Shown here: piece by piece, positions 26,100-35,440 of the stretch
Position numbering within the stretch: the first letter of the stretch is position 1
How the letters are laid out: each line of letters opens with the position of its first letter
Assembly: GCA_903828675.1 (NCBI GenBank)
Contig: CAIKND010000237.1
Span: forward strand, 1 to 64,000
Direction: 5' to 3'
DNA length: 64,000 nucleotides
Source of the DNA: an uncultured Acidobacteriaceae bacterium
GTDB taxonomy: Bacteria > Acidobacteriota > Terriglobia > Terriglobales > Acidobacteriaceae
Translations under genes and position numbers: made by a program
The notes under the pieces: generated by a model
Databases searched by the model: none
Told to the model about the DNA's origin: nothing
Seen by the model: the letters and a program-made list of their open reading frames with translations, nothing else

Positions 26100-27314
26100 A
26101 TGAAGTTCAACAAATCGAGACAGCTGTTGCTGGTCTCCGCTGCTAGCCTCCTGGTGGCCGGACTTGTGACCGCCTGTGCCACGCTCACTGTAGACTTTGT
26201 CTTCGTGACCAGCGCCAAGGCCGCCGGAGCCAATAACTACGGTGAGATTGACGTCTTCGAGGTCAACTCGGAGTCGGGCCACATGCGCCAGATTCCCACC
26301 TCACCCTTTCCTTCAGCAGGTCGCAATCCGGTGGCGGAAGCCGTTTCAGCGGACAACGCCAACTTGTTCGTGGTGAATCAGGACGACAACAGCATCGTTC
26401 AGTTCGTCATCGGCAACGACGGCAAGCTCTATCCGTATTACACCTTCAATACGCCGGGAATTTACCCCCTCGCGATCGCGGTAAACGGATCGAACCTGTT
26501 CATCGTGGATACCTACCAGCCCCTGCCCACCTGCTCCACCGCAGCGCCTTGCTCGGGCTCCATCGGGGTTTTCCCGCTCACGGCGTCAACGAGTTCAACC
26601 CCCGTCAAGCCAGGAACGCCCGCCATCAATCCCAGCACGACCGCCAACTATTGGCCGCTGCTCGTGCCCGGCAAGCCCTCCGACGTAATAGTGCCCACCT
26701 CCGTCAATGTTCTGGCTTCGGGCGGATATGTCTACGTCTCGGCGTATGACACCACCGCGTTGCCTCACGTGGGGTATGTATTTGGCTTCACGGTTGGCTC
26801 GGGCGGAGTACTTGCTCCGTTGAGCGGGTCTCCCTTCGTTGCAGGAGTTCAACCTTCGGCCATCGCCAGCGACGCTTCCGGCAAATATGTCTATGTGACT
26901 GACTTCACGCGTGGCAATGTCCTGGGGTTCTCGGTCGCTTCTGGCCTTTTGACGCCGCTCAGCGGCAACCCGTTCCCGGCAGGCAACGCGCCCACAGCCA
27001 TCGTGGTCGACACCGCTTATAGCTATGCCTACGTGGCCAATTCCGTGGACGACAACATCACGGCCTACTCCATCAGCAATGGGGCGCTCACGCGCATCGG
27101 CAGCTATCCCACGGGCCTGCAGCCGGTGGCGATCGGAATCGATCCTTCAACAAACCACTTTCTTTATACCGCCAACTTCCTTGGCAATACCGTTTCCGGC
27201 TTTCAGTTGAGTTCAACCGCGGGCACGCTGCTTGATACGCAGGGTTCACCATTCCCGTCCAACGCTCAACCCACGGCCGTGGCCGCGATTCCACATGGCA
27301 CCGCGAAGAAGTAG
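26100..27314 (+). CDS. Beta-propeller lipoprotein 2 (lactonase/YVTN family)
   Basis: 404 aa from the ATG at 26100, chosen because all three paralogues begin MKF in the same CGCATGAAGTTCA context; an ATG two codons earlier is possible. Lipobox LVTAC at about residue 26. Propeller blades: LFVVNQDDNSIVQF, LFIVDTYQ, YVYVSAYDTTALP, YVYVTDFTRGNVLGFS, YAYVANSVDDNITAYS and FLYTANFLGNTVSGF. Closest to copy 3 at both ends (FFQL-type C-terminus, ...IPHG). It lies 189 bp behind copy 1. Confidence 0.8.
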   Translation: MKFNKSRQLLLVSAASLLVAGLVTACATLTVDFVFVTSAKAAGANNYGEIDVFEVNSESGHMRQIPTSPFPSAGRNPVAEAVSADNANLFVVNQDDNSIVQFVIGNDGKLYPYYTFNTPGIYPLAIAVNGSNLFIVDTYQPLPTCSTAAPCSGSIGVFPLTASTSSTPVKPGTPAINPSTTANYWPLLVPGKPSDVIVPTSVNVLASGGYVYVSAYDTTALPHVGYVFGFTVGSGGVLAPLSGSPFVAGVQPSAIASDASGKYVYVTDFTRGNVLGFSVASGLLTPLSGNPFPAGNAPTAIVVDTAYSYAYVANSVDDNITAYSISNGALTRIGSYPTGLQPVAIGIDPSTNHFLYTANFLGNTVSGFQLSSTAGTLLDTQGSPFPSNAQPTAVAAIPHGTAKK

Positions 27315-27439
27315 TCGCCAGTGCTGCTACATCCGGGTGCAGTAGCAATACCCCGTACCGGGCTTTTACAATAACTACGGGGCAACCTAAACGAGTTTTC
27401 TTGGGGCTTGATCCAAATGGCCCACGACGAAGGAAGCGC

Positions 27440-28651
27440 ATGAAGTTCAGCAAATTGAGCCAGCTCTTTCTGGTCTCTACGATCGGCCTTCTAGTGGCCA
27501 CACTCTTGACTGCCTGCCAGATCATCACGATCGATTATGTTTTCGTAGCCAGTTCCGCCGGCACAGGTTCCACCAGCGCCGGACAGATCGAGACCTTCGC
27601 GGTGGACTCCGAGTCCGGCGCATTACGCACTGGAGCACCGAAAGTTTCCTCCGGCGGAGTAGGCCCGGTTTCCATGGCCCTTACCTCCGACTACGCGAAC
27701 CTCTACGTGGCCAACCGGGGCAATAACTCTGTGGTCCACTTCACCATCGCTTCCAACGGCGTTCTAACGGCCAAGGAGTCGGTTACCACCAGCGCAACCC
27801 CAGTGGCAGTTGCCGTCAATACCGCGAATACCTTCCTGTATGTCATCACGGGAACCACGTCAGCCACGCTCACCGAGTATCCACTCGCTGCGGGCGCCAT
27901 TGGTAATGCGGCTTCGCAGCAGTCACTCGTCCTGCCGAGTTTCAGCGGCGACACGGTCGTTCCCACCGCCCTCACGGTTCTGGCCAACAACAGCGATGTG
28001 TACGTTTCAGTGGTTGACCAATCGGCCTACAATCCGGGCGGAACCACCACCAGCAACGCCAATCCGGGTTGGGTGTTTGGCTTCTCCGTGGGCGCCAGCG
28101 GCGTGTTGACCACAACTGCCGGAAGTCCCTACAGAGCGGGCGTTAAGCCCTCTGGTATCCAGGCCGATCCCGTCAACCGATTCATCTATGTGACCGACTA
28201 CGCCAACAACCAGATGATCGGCTATGCGATCCAGACCAATGGCTCGTTGAGCTTCCTGGTCAATGGACCCTTCAAGACCGGCAACCAGCCTTCTTCAATC
28301 GTGATAGACCCGCGCGGCCTTTACATCTACATCGCGAACGCGCTGGACTCTTCCGTCACTGGCTACTCAATTGCCTTGCCCACCGGTACGCCCTCGGCCA
28401 TCGTCAACAGCAACAGCAGCCTGCTTTACGCCACAGATACCAAGCCGGTTGCGATTGCGGTGGACCCGGCGCTTGGCCGCTTCATCTACACAGCCAACAC
28501 TCTGGGCAACTCGGTCTCGGGCTTCCGCCTGACTCCCGACACCGGCACGCTGGTCACCACGCAGGCCACGCCTTACCCCACCGGCGCAAATCCAACCGCG
28601 CTGGTCATTGTTCCTCACGGCAACCATTCGTTGCAGTCGGTTACCCCGTAA
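27440..28651 (+). CDS. Beta-propeller lipoprotein 3 (lactonase/YVTN family)
   Basis: 403 aa from the ATG at 27440, which has GAAGGAAG upstream; the frame is open 13 codons further but those residues are Arg-rich and not shared with the paralogues. Lipobox LLTAC. Blades include LYVANRGNNSVVHFT, FLYVITGTTSATLTEY, FIYVTDYANNQMIGYA, YIYIANALDSSVTGYS and FIYTANTLGNSVSGFR. It ends the array and is followed by a strong terminator. Confidence 0.8.
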   Translation: MKFSKLSQLFLVSTIGLLVATLLTACQIITIDYVFVASSAGTGSTSAGQIETFAVDSESGALRTGAPKVSSGGVGPVSMALTSDYANLYVANRGNNSVVHFTIASNGVLTAKESVTTSATPVAVAVNTANTFLYVITGTTSATLTEYPLAAGAIGNAASQQSLVLPSFSGDTVVPTALTVLANNSDVYVSVVDQSAYNPGGTTTSNANPGWVFGFSVGASGVLTTTAGSPYRAGVKPSGIQADPVNRFIYVTDYANNQMIGYAIQTNGSLSFLVNGPFKTGNQPSSIVIDPRGLYIYIANALDSSVTGYSIALPTGTPSAIVNSNSSLLYATDTKPVAIAVDPALGRFIYTANTLGNSVSGFRLTPDTGTLVTTQATPYPTGANPTALVIVPHGNHSLQSVTP

Positions 28652-28667
28652 CAGCTACACTGATTCA

Positions 28668-28703
28668 GCAAAAAGCCCAGCCGCTTGCGGCTGGGCTTTT
28701 TGC
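28668..28703 (+). terminator. Strong intrinsic terminator after the propeller array
   Basis: Perfect 17-bp stem GCAAAAAGCCCAGCCGC (28668-28684) / GCGGCTGGGCTTTTTGC (28687-28703) with a two-base loop; the T-run is inside the right arm. It is symmetrical enough to work on both strands. Confidence 0.85.
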
Positions 28704-29130
28704 TTCTCTGGAGCAGCCTTTCCATTTGCCAGAGGAGCGGTGCATTGTTCTCGTTTCTGACACCTGTGCAGCAGCCGCATGATTGTGGACGAGGCCAGTC
28801 CGACTGACCCTCCCACTAGTCCTTTTCTTTCCTGCCAGCACGGTGAAAATTTTTCGCCGGGATGTGCCTGGCCCTATGCCGCGCAATCTCCAACAGCGGG
28901 TTTGGCTCCATATCCATCCTGAATGAAGATACATAGACGCAAATCCACGCTCTTCCGGAGAACATGGTTCACGCCAACCCGCTCGGCGTGCCTTGAGCAT
29001 TCCAATACAGACGCGCCAATTGCATACGCCCTATCTTCGAACCGTGTCATAAGGTGTCGGAATCGGAACCGAGCCTGCATGACGGTGAGTCTAAGACAAA
29101 ACATCACCACAGTTGGATGAAGGGGTACAA
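28704..29130. other. Intergenic region, no gene seen
   Basis: No open frame with coding character, no hairpin repeat of the GGGGCAC family and no clear promoter. It presumably holds the regulatory region of the repeat lipoprotein that starts at 29131, which has GAAGGGG before its ATG. Confidence 0.45.
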
Positions 29131-31926
29131 ATGCGCAATTACAGGACTCTTTTCGTGTGCTCTCTGACGGTTCTACTCGCGGTTTTTGTTGCCGGCTGCG
29201 GTCAAGAGACAATCAGTCTCCCAGGTCTGGTCTCAACGACTCCTGCTCAGGGCGCTACCAGCGTGGTGATTAATACGCCGGTCACAGCGACATTCAGCAT
29301 AGCGATGAGCGCAGCTTCAATTACCACCGGCACGTTCACTTTGACGGCGCCGGGGGGGACCGCCGTAGCTGGAACCGTCTCCTACACCGGCATGACCGCG
29401 ACCTTTGTACCGGCAGCCGCTCTGTTGTACGGAACCACCTATACGGCCACCATCACAACCGGAGCCAAGACTCCCGGCGGTACCGGGCTGATCGGCCCCT
29501 ACGTTTGGTCGTTCACAACCATTACGCCTCCGCCCGCAGTTGTGTCCACGATACCGGCGAATGGAGCCACGAATGTGGCCATCAGCCAGACACTCAGCGC
29601 GACCTTCAGCGAGACCATGAACTCCGCCTCGATCAGTGCCACGACATTCACTGTGACAGGGGCCGGCGGTGTGGCCGTTGGCGGGACCGTCACCTACTCC
29701 GGCCTGGTTGCGACGTTTACGCCGACCGCCGCTCTGGTCAATAGCACCCTCTATACAGCCACCATCACCACCGGCGCTACTTCGCTGGCGGGTACTCCGC
29801 TAGCTGCCAACTATGTTTGGGCGTTCACCACAGTGACTCCGCCGCCTGTGGTCATAGCCACGATTCCTGTGAACACGGCCACGGGCGTCGCGGTCAATCA
29901 GGTGCTCAGCGCCACATTCAATGAGGCGATGAACTGCACTCCGTTCCCAGCGGCAGGCTTTATCTTGACAGGCCCCGGCGCCACGCGCGTTCCTGGAACC
30001 ATCGGATGCTCGGGCGCGGTGGTCACCTTCACGCCGGCAGCCAACCTTGCATTCAACACCGTGTTTACGGCGACCATCACTACGGGGGCCCAGAGTCTGG
30101 CCGGCACTCCAATGGTCAGCAATTACGTGTGGACCTTCAGAACGGTCTCAGCTCCCACACCGCCAACAGTCATCTCCACCGTGCCCGCGAATCTGGCAGT
30201 CGGCGTGCCTGTTAACCAGGCGCTCAGCGCGACATTTAGTGAAGCAATGAACGCGGCCACCATCACTCCGGCAACCTTTACGCTGTCGGTGACGAGCGGG
30301 GCCAGCGTGGCAGGAACGGTTGCTTATGTCGCAGCCGGATCGGTAGCGACGTTCACACCCACAACCAGCCTGCTGCCCAGCACCAACTACACGGCAACCA
30401 TCACCACCGGTGCTATGGATCTGGCCGGCAGCGCGCTGGTGAGCAACTACGTTTGGACATTCACCACCGCCGCCAACAACCCGATTCCCGTGCAGCCGAC
30501 GGTGATCATGACCATACCGGCGAATGCGGCCATCAACGTGCCACTCAATCAGGTTGTCAGCGCTACGTTTAGCGAAGCTATGAACCCGGCAACAGTCAAC
30601 GCATTGACCTCCAAGCTCACTGGACCGGGTGCCACTGCGGTCTCCGGCCTGGTTGCGTACGCCGCCATCGGCAACACGCTTGTCTTTACGCCCACCTCAA
30701 ACCTGGCGCCCAGCACGCTCTATACGGCGACCATCACCACCGGGGCCCAGGATCTGTTGGGGAATGCACTGGCAGCCAACTACGTGTGGACCTTTACAAC
30801 CGGCACGACTTTGAACACCATCCAGCCAGAGTTGGTTGCGACTGTCCCTGTGAACGAGGCTGAAGAAGTGCCCCTCAATCAGGCAGTCAGCGCCACATTT
30901 ACCGAAGCAATGAATCCGCTGACGATCACCACCGCCACCTTCCAACTCACTGGACCGGGCGGGGTCGCCTTGGCTGGAGCGGTCTCCTACGACGCGATCA
31001 ACTTCATCGCCACATTCACACCCACCCTGCCTTTCGCGATCAACACCGGCTATATCGCGACCATCACCAATGGGGCGACGGACCTGGCCGGAAACTCGCT
31101 GGGAAATACCGGCGCTCCAAATCCGTGGACCTTCATGACCGGCGAAGCGCTGATTGTGCCCCCGGTTGTGATGGGGCCAACGGTATCGTCTTTTGGCGGG
31201 CTTGGTGGCGGCGCGGGAATGACCAACCAGGGAATCAATACCGTCATTCACGGAAGTATCGCCACCACGGGCGCCTCTTCCAAGATCACCGGGTTCCACG
31301 ACACCACGGTAATGGTTGCCGGCATTCCGCAATGCATCTACACCGAAACAACAAGCAATGTCGGGCTGGTGACTGGAGCGATCGATACCGCTACGCCGCC
31401 ACCAACCGTCGGCTGCCCCAATGAAGGAACGGCGGTCACTTTCGCCATTGCATCCCAGGCTGCGCTCGAAGCGCAAACCGCTTACACCACGCTCCAGAAC
31501 ATCCCTCCGGGCATCACCCTGGACAGCCGCGAGTTGGGCAATCGAGTTCTGGCCCCTGGCACTTACACCTCGTCAAGCTTCTATGACATCACGGCGGGGC
31601 CGTTGACTCTTGACGCGCGGGGCGATCCGAATGCGACCTGGGTCTTCCAGATGGGCTCCTATCTCACCGTAGGCTCGCCAACAGCGTCGGAAAGCGTGAT
31701 CCTGGTCAATGGCGCCAAGGCCGCCAACGTCTTCTGGCAGGTCGGCGGACTTCCTGGTGCGGTCATCAATTACGGGGGAGGCGGGACCATGGTGGGAACC
31801 ATCATCTCTCAACCGGGAATCACCGTCTCAAGCCCTGGAGTTGCCGCGATAACCACAATCAACGGTAGATTGCTGGCCCTGGGCGCCTCCATCACCCTGG
31901 TGAATACCGTCATCAACATACCGTAA
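29131..31926 (+). CDS. Surface lipoprotein with six Big_5 repeats and a C-terminal ice-binding-like (DUF3494) domain
   Basis: 931 aa from the ATG at 29131, chosen for its AAGGGG site; an upstream TTG adds six residues. Lipobox FVAGC near residue 22. Six Ig-like Big_5 units of about 105 residues follow, each starting like TIPANGATNV(A/P)..Q.LSATFSEAMN and ending YVW(T/A)FTT. From about residue 675 comes a DUF3494 beta-helix (GSIATTG, LDSRELGNRVLAPGTYTSSSFYDI, ATWVFQMGSYLTVG, VFWQVGG, TINGRLLALGASITLVNT). DUF3494 proteins bind ice or act as cell-surface adhesins. In this setting adhesion or surface coating is as likely as ice binding. Confidence 0.85.
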   Translation: MRNYRTLFVCSLTVLLAVFVAGCGQETISLPGLVSTTPAQGATSVVINTPVTATFSIAMSAASITTGTFTLTAPGGTAVAGTVSYTGMTATFVPAAALLYGTTYTATITTGAKTPGGTGLIGPYVWSFTTITPPPAVVSTIPANGATNVAISQTLSATFSETMNSASISATTFTVTGAGGVAVGGTVTYSGLVATFTPTAALVNSTLYTATITTGATSLAGTPLAANYVWAFTTVTPPPVVIATIPVNTATGVAVNQVLSATFNEAMNCTPFPAAGFILTGPGATRVPGTIGCSGAVVTFTPAANLAFNTVFTATITTGAQSLAGTPMVSNYVWTFRTVSAPTPPTVISTVPANLAVGVPVNQALSATFSEAMNAATITPATFTLSVTSGASVAGTVAYVAAGSVATFTPTTSLLPSTNYTATITTGAMDLAGSALVSNYVWTFTTAANNPIPVQPTVIMTIPANAAINVPLNQVVSATFSEAMNPATVNALTSKLTGPGATAVSGLVAYAAIGNTLVFTPTSNLAPSTLYTATITTGAQDLLGNALAANYVWTFTTGTTLNTIQPELVATVPVNEAEEVPLNQAVSATFTEAMNPLTITTATFQLTGPGGVALAGAVSYDAINFIATFTPTLPFAINTGYIATITNGATDLAGNSLGNTGAPNPWTFMTGEALIVPPVVMGPTVSSFGGLGGGAGMTNQGINTVIHGSIATTGASSKITGFHDTTVMVAGIPQCIYTETTSNVGLVTGAIDTATPPPTVGCPNEGTAVTFAIASQAALEAQTAYTTLQNIPPGITLDSRELGNRVLAPGTYTSSSFYDITAGPLTLDARGDPNATWVFQMGSYLTVGSPTASESVILVNGAKAANVFWQVGGLPGAVINYGGGGTMVGTIISQPGITVSSPGVAAITTINGRLLALGASITLVNTVINIP
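29230..31143 (+). repeat. Six tandem ~310-bp coding repeats (Big_5 units)
   Basis: The repeats are visible at DNA level as recurring GCGACATT(C/T)A(G/C)(C/T)GA and ACCATCACCACCGG(C/G)G words every 300-330 bp. Unit 3 has diverged (AMNCTPFPAAGF), while units 4-6 are more alike. Recombination between units could change the stalk length. Confidence 0.7.
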
Positions 31927-31932
31927 TCAATT

Positions 31933-31962
31933 GCGGAGATTGCCTCTCGGGGCGGTCTCCGC
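31933..31962 (+). terminator. Hairpin after the repeat lipoprotein
   Basis: GCGGAGA (31933-31939) pairs with TCTCCGC (31956-31962), followed by ACCTTCTCTT. It lies seven bases after the stop. The weak T-run means partial read-through into the OmpA-type gene is possible. Confidence 0.5.
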
Positions 31963-32061
31963 ACCTTCTCTTGGTGCGGTGTTTGCCATCTGTTCATTCG
32001 CGTCGAGTAAACCCGGCGCAGAGATTTTCGACGATCGCGATGTGCGGTTCGGGAGGCGACA

Positions 32062-33714
32062 ATGAGATTTAGTATAGGGATGATTGCCAAGGCGGCATGT
32101 GCTGTTTTCCTGATGTCTGCGTTCATTATTTATGCGGAGGCCGTTGTCGAGCCAGCAGGTTCCATGCCCTCCGCTCCAGTGTCGGAGCACTCCACGGCAG
32201 CCATGCCGTATTCGAATGGCTTAAACAAGGGCGTTCCAAAATTTGAGCTCTTCGTTGGCTACTCGTATCTGCGTGCGGTGCCCACCTATGCCGATGGAAA
32301 CCGCCTGGTTTGGCTCAATGGCGGCAGTACCTCTCTTGCCTACAACTTCAACCGTCACCTGGGGCTGGTTGCGGACTTTGGCGCTTACACCAACTCCGAA
32401 GTGCGATTCACCGGGGCATATACGGGCACCGTCGACGTGGACAATTCCAACACCGCGGTTTTGAGCTACCTGTTCGGCCCGCGCCTTTCGTTCCGCAATC
32501 ATAAGCAGCTCACGCCATTCGTCCAGGCCCTGTTTGGAGGCGTGCACGCCAATCAGGTTGCGCTCAAAAATTGCACAACGAATTGCATAGTCCTGCCAAA
32601 GGATGACAGCTTTGCCATGACGGCGGGAGGCGGGCTCGACTTCAGAATCCACCGCCATTTCGCCCTTCGTCTCATTCAAGCTGAATACCTGATGACGCGG
32701 TTTACCAGTTACACCACCGGCGTAACCGGGACCCAGAACGACATGCGCCTTTCTTCGGGCATCGTCTTCCGCTTCGGTGGAAGACACGGGCCAGAAATTC
32801 CTCCACTGCCGCCGCTGTCCTATTCGTGCTCGGTGCGCCCATCGTCCGTATTCGCGGGAGAGCCCATCGCGGTCTCCGGTACGGCTCTCAATCTTGATCC
32901 GGCCAGAACGGCTGTTTACACATGGTCCGCAGATGGCGGAACGGTCTCAGGAACGTCTGAATCGGCGAACATCGACACCAAAGCCGCCGTGCCCGGGACC
33001 TACACGCTCAAGGGCCACGTCTCTCAGGGCGACAAGGCCGCCGACAACGCGGATTGCACCGCTCCTTATGCGGTGAAAGCGCCGGAACCGCCCACCGTGG
33101 GCTGCTCGGCAAGTCCTTCCACCGTAATCTCCGGCGATCCTTCCATCATTACGGCTCTCGGCGTGAGTCCGCAGAATCGTCCTTTGACTTACAGCTATAG
33201 CGCCACTTCAGGCTCTATCAACGGCAGCGCGCCCACGGCAAATCTTGCCACCGTTGGCCTGCCCGCCGGTCCCATCACCGTCACCTGCACTGTGGTCGAT
33301 GACATCAACCAGGCCGCTTCAGGCACAACCCTTGTCACGGTCGCAATTCCGGTGGCTGCGCCCAAGCCTGTCACCGGCGATCTGTGCTCCATTCACTTTG
33401 ATCGGGATGCTCGCCGCCCGGTCCGTGTAAACAACGAAGGAAAAGCCTGCCTCGATGAGATCGCGCTGAATATGCAGCGCAACTCCGATGCCAAGCTGGC
33501 TATCATAGGCAACGCGGCCGGCACGGAGAAGGATGGCAAAAAGCTGGCTACGCAGCGCGCCGTCAACACCAAAGCTTACCTCGTCGGTGAGAAGGGAATC
33601 GATTCATCGCGGGTTGCCGTTTACGTCGGCTCTCAAGATGCAAAGATTGCCTCCACGACCCTGATTCCAGCTGGCGCAACGCTGGATACCACGGGCGACA
33701 CGCCTGTGGACTAG
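32062..33714 (+). CDS. OmpA-family outer-membrane protein with Ig-like domains
   Basis: 550 aa. Signal peptide (about 1-27), an eight-stranded barrel (about 55-245; FELFVGYSYLRAVP...LAYNFNRHLGLVADFGAYT...LRLIQAEYLMTRF...LSSGIVFRFGG), then two Ig/PKD-like modules (YSCSVRPSSVFAGEPI and GCSASPSTVISGDPS). A C-terminal OmpA-like domain follows (about 440-530; SIHFDRDARRPVRVNNEGKA...LATQRAVNTKAYLV), which in this family binds peptidoglycan. The tip of the OmpA domain is divergent: it lacks a clear NxxLSxxRA signature. It follows the repeat lipoprotein by 135 bp and may anchor or display the same surface structure. Confidence 0.85.
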   Translation: MRFSIGMIAKAACAVFLMSAFIIYAEAVVEPAGSMPSAPVSEHSTAAMPYSNGLNKGVPKFELFVGYSYLRAVPTYADGNRLVWLNGGSTSLAYNFNRHLGLVADFGAYTNSEVRFTGAYTGTVDVDNSNTAVLSYLFGPRLSFRNHKQLTPFVQALFGGVHANQVALKNCTTNCIVLPKDDSFAMTAGGGLDFRIHRHFALRLIQAEYLMTRFTSYTTGVTGTQNDMRLSSGIVFRFGGRHGPEIPPLPPLSYSCSVRPSSVFAGEPIAVSGTALNLDPARTAVYTWSADGGTVSGTSESANIDTKAAVPGTYTLKGHVSQGDKAADNADCTAPYAVKAPEPPTVGCSASPSTVISGDPSIITALGVSPQNRPLTYSYSATSGSINGSAPTANLATVGLPAGPITVTCTVVDDINQAASGTTLVTVAIPVAAPKPVTGDLCSIHFDRDARRPVRVNNEGKACLDEIALNMQRNSDAKLAIIGNAAGTEKDGKKLATQRAVNTKAYLVGEKGIDSSRVAVYVGSQDAKIASTTLIPAGATLDTTGDTPVD

Positions 33715-33783
33715 AGCGAAGCCGGGAGGCATTCTGGATTACCGGTAGAACGCCCACTCCTCCGGGCACCTCCCGGCTTCGCT
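33715..33783 (+). repeat. Long-loop hairpin directly after the OmpA-type stop codon
   Basis: Perfect 15-bp inverted repeat AGCGAAGCCGGGAGG (33715-33729) / CCTCCCGGCTTCGCT (33769-33783) around a 39-base loop that contains CTCCTCCGGG. It begins at the base after the stop. The loop is too long for a classic terminator, and a true terminator follows it. Confidence 0.7.
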
Positions 33784-33792
33784 GACCGAACC

Positions 33793-33832
33793 AAGGCTGA
33801 CTGGCAACTCATAGTCCAGTCAGCCTTTTTTT
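33793..33832 (+). terminator. Intrinsic terminator of the envelope cluster
   Basis: Perfect 12-bp stem AAGGCTGACTGG / CCAGTCAGCCTT with an 11-base loop, followed by a run of T's (33826-33832). Confidence 0.88.
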
Positions 33833-34312
33833 GTTCGAAGAGAGTAGCCATACGAAAGCAAGGCCTGGTTTCGATTTCGTGGCTCGTCCATCAATCCATA
33901 TAGGTCATTTGCAGTCCAGCATGGGGCGCATCCGCACCCAGAAAAAGATGAAAATGAGGCATTATTTTACATTGTTTAATTTCAATAACTTAGCCGCTAT
34001 TTTCACTGCAGATAATTACCACCCATCGGCGCACAATGGAACCATGAAGTTCAAAGAAGCCGCAGCGAAACAAATCGCCAACACAAAAGCCATCCAGATT
34101 CCCTGCGCGATGCCCCTCCAGGAGGCCCACCCCCCTCCCTACCACCCTCCCCTCCACCCCCCCTCCCTGTGAACTGCGTGGTCTGGGCTAAGTCGGCCAA
34201 ATGGGAGTAGCCGCTCGACGCGAGCGTTATTATATTTATAATCAACAAGTTATAGAGTGATTTTTGCCCTGAATGACCTGGCGCCTTCGCAACACGCTGG
34301 CCGCAAGCACAA
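33833..34312. other. Intergenic region with a C-rich (G4-forming) tract, no convincing gene
   Basis: AT-rich compared with the window (33950-34020 and 34225-34262). Between them, 34126-34169 is almost pure C with scattered T/A. Its minus strand has more than four runs of three to seven G's. The only long open frame here (from 33831) ends by translating that tract into Pro/His/Ser and is not credible as a gene. Confidence 0.6.
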
Positions 34313-35413
34313 TCATCTCCAGACATTCATCCATGTGCGCAGCACGCGCTGGGCAGGTTTCTCCACCAGGTGCAGAGCCGCAACAGCCAGCGCAATCAGA
34401 GCCACGTAGCTGATCCATGGATCGAAGCGGGTCAGGCCAAGCCGGTCCAGCACATGCGTGTCGTGGATCAGGTTCCACAGGTTGAAGTGGAGCAGGTAGA
34501 GGCAGTAGCTGGCCTCGCCCACAAACACCAGCGGCCGCCAGCCGAGCGTGTACGCCAGCCGGTTGTTGCCCGCCAAGCCCAGGATGATGCATCCAAACAG
34601 CGGCATCAGCAGCCCATCGTGCGTAATGGCGTAAGGAACGCGCGCGCCCAATTCAAGAATGCCGAACGTGGCCGCGAAGCCAAAGATTCCTAGGATGAGG
34701 CGCAAGCGGCTGGTGCGGCCGATCATCTCGTCCAGGTTGGCCAGCATCACTCCGAACACAAAGCTCGCCAGGTGGGGCATCGGCGTGTACTTCAGCACCT
34801 GTAGCCACGGTCCCCAACTCCAGCGGTCAGGATGCGCGATGCCGTCCGGATTGAACACAATGTAGAGCGCGCCCGGAACCATGCCCAAAAACCAGACCGC
34901 GGCCATCTTCCAGAGATGAGGCTGCACCCGCTCCGGCCGCTTCCAGCTCGCCAGCCAGGGAAACAGGACGTAATAAAAAGCCTCTGCGGACATCGTCCAT
35001 GCCGGCGTATTCAGAAATGTGGCGATCGAGGGAATCCAACCCTGCAGCAGCAGCGGCGACAGCACCATGCCGGTCCAGAACATGGCGTGCGTATGCGCTC
35101 CATACTCGGTACGCACCATGTGCCAGCTCAACAGCAGGCTCAGCAGGTAGATGGGATAAAGCCGCGTGAACCGTGCCTCCCAGAACCGCAGCCGGTCCAA
35201 CTCTCCGCTCCGCGCCCGTCCGGCATAGTTATAGGCCAGCACGAATCCTGAAAGCAGAATGAAGAAGCTCACCGAGGCATAACCGGCGTTCACCACCGGC
35301 GCCAGCCAGCCGAACCAGTTTGGATTGGAGAAATGAAAGAAGACGATGTTGATCGCGGCAAAACAGCGCAAGCCTGTAAGTGCATTCAGCCGGGCTGGCT
35401 TGCGCGTCTCCAC
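34313..35413 (-). CDS. Acyltransferase family 3 membrane protein
   Basis: 366 aa integral membrane protein with about ten hydrophobic segments. The N-terminus LNALTGLRCFAAINIVFFHF carries the family's catalytic His. FILLSGFVLAYNY and FWEARFTRLYPIYLLSLLLS (the R-x-x-R-x-x-P motif) confirm the assignment. These enzymes O-acylate extracellular polysaccharide, peptidoglycan or lipid-linked sugars. It lies downstream of pyrH on the same strand, separated by a short repeat array. The target glycan is unknown. Confidence 0.88.
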   Translation of the reverse strand: METRKPARLNALTGLRCFAAINIVFFHFSNPNWFGWLAPVVNAGYASVSFFILLSGFVLAYNYAGRARSGELDRLRFWEARFTRLYPIYLLSLLLSWHMVRTEYGAHTHAMFWTGMVLSPLLLQGWIPSIATFLNTPAWTMSAEAFYYVLFPWLASWKRPERVQPHLWKMAAVWFLGMVPGALYIVFNPDGIAHPDRWSWGPWLQVLKYTPMPHLASFVFGVMLANLDEMIGRTSRLRLILGIFGFAATFGILELGARVPYAITHDGLLMPLFGCIILGLAGNNRLAYTLGWRPLVFVGEASYCLYLLHFNLWNLIHDTHVLDRLGLTRFDPWISYVALIALAVAALHLVEKPAQRVLRTWMNVWR

Positions 35414-35440
35414 TGGTTGTCAGACGCCTCCGGGCAACTG

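Noticed and set aside
29230..31143. Regularly spaced repeats as a CRISPR array
   Set aside because: The repeats are about 310 bp, coding and divergent (Big_5 domains); no short identical repeats with unique spacers exist in the window.
33831..34172. 113-codon frame ending in Pro/His-rich sequence
   Set aside because: Its end is only the translation of the C-rich tract, and the body starts inside the terminator region without a ribosome binding site.
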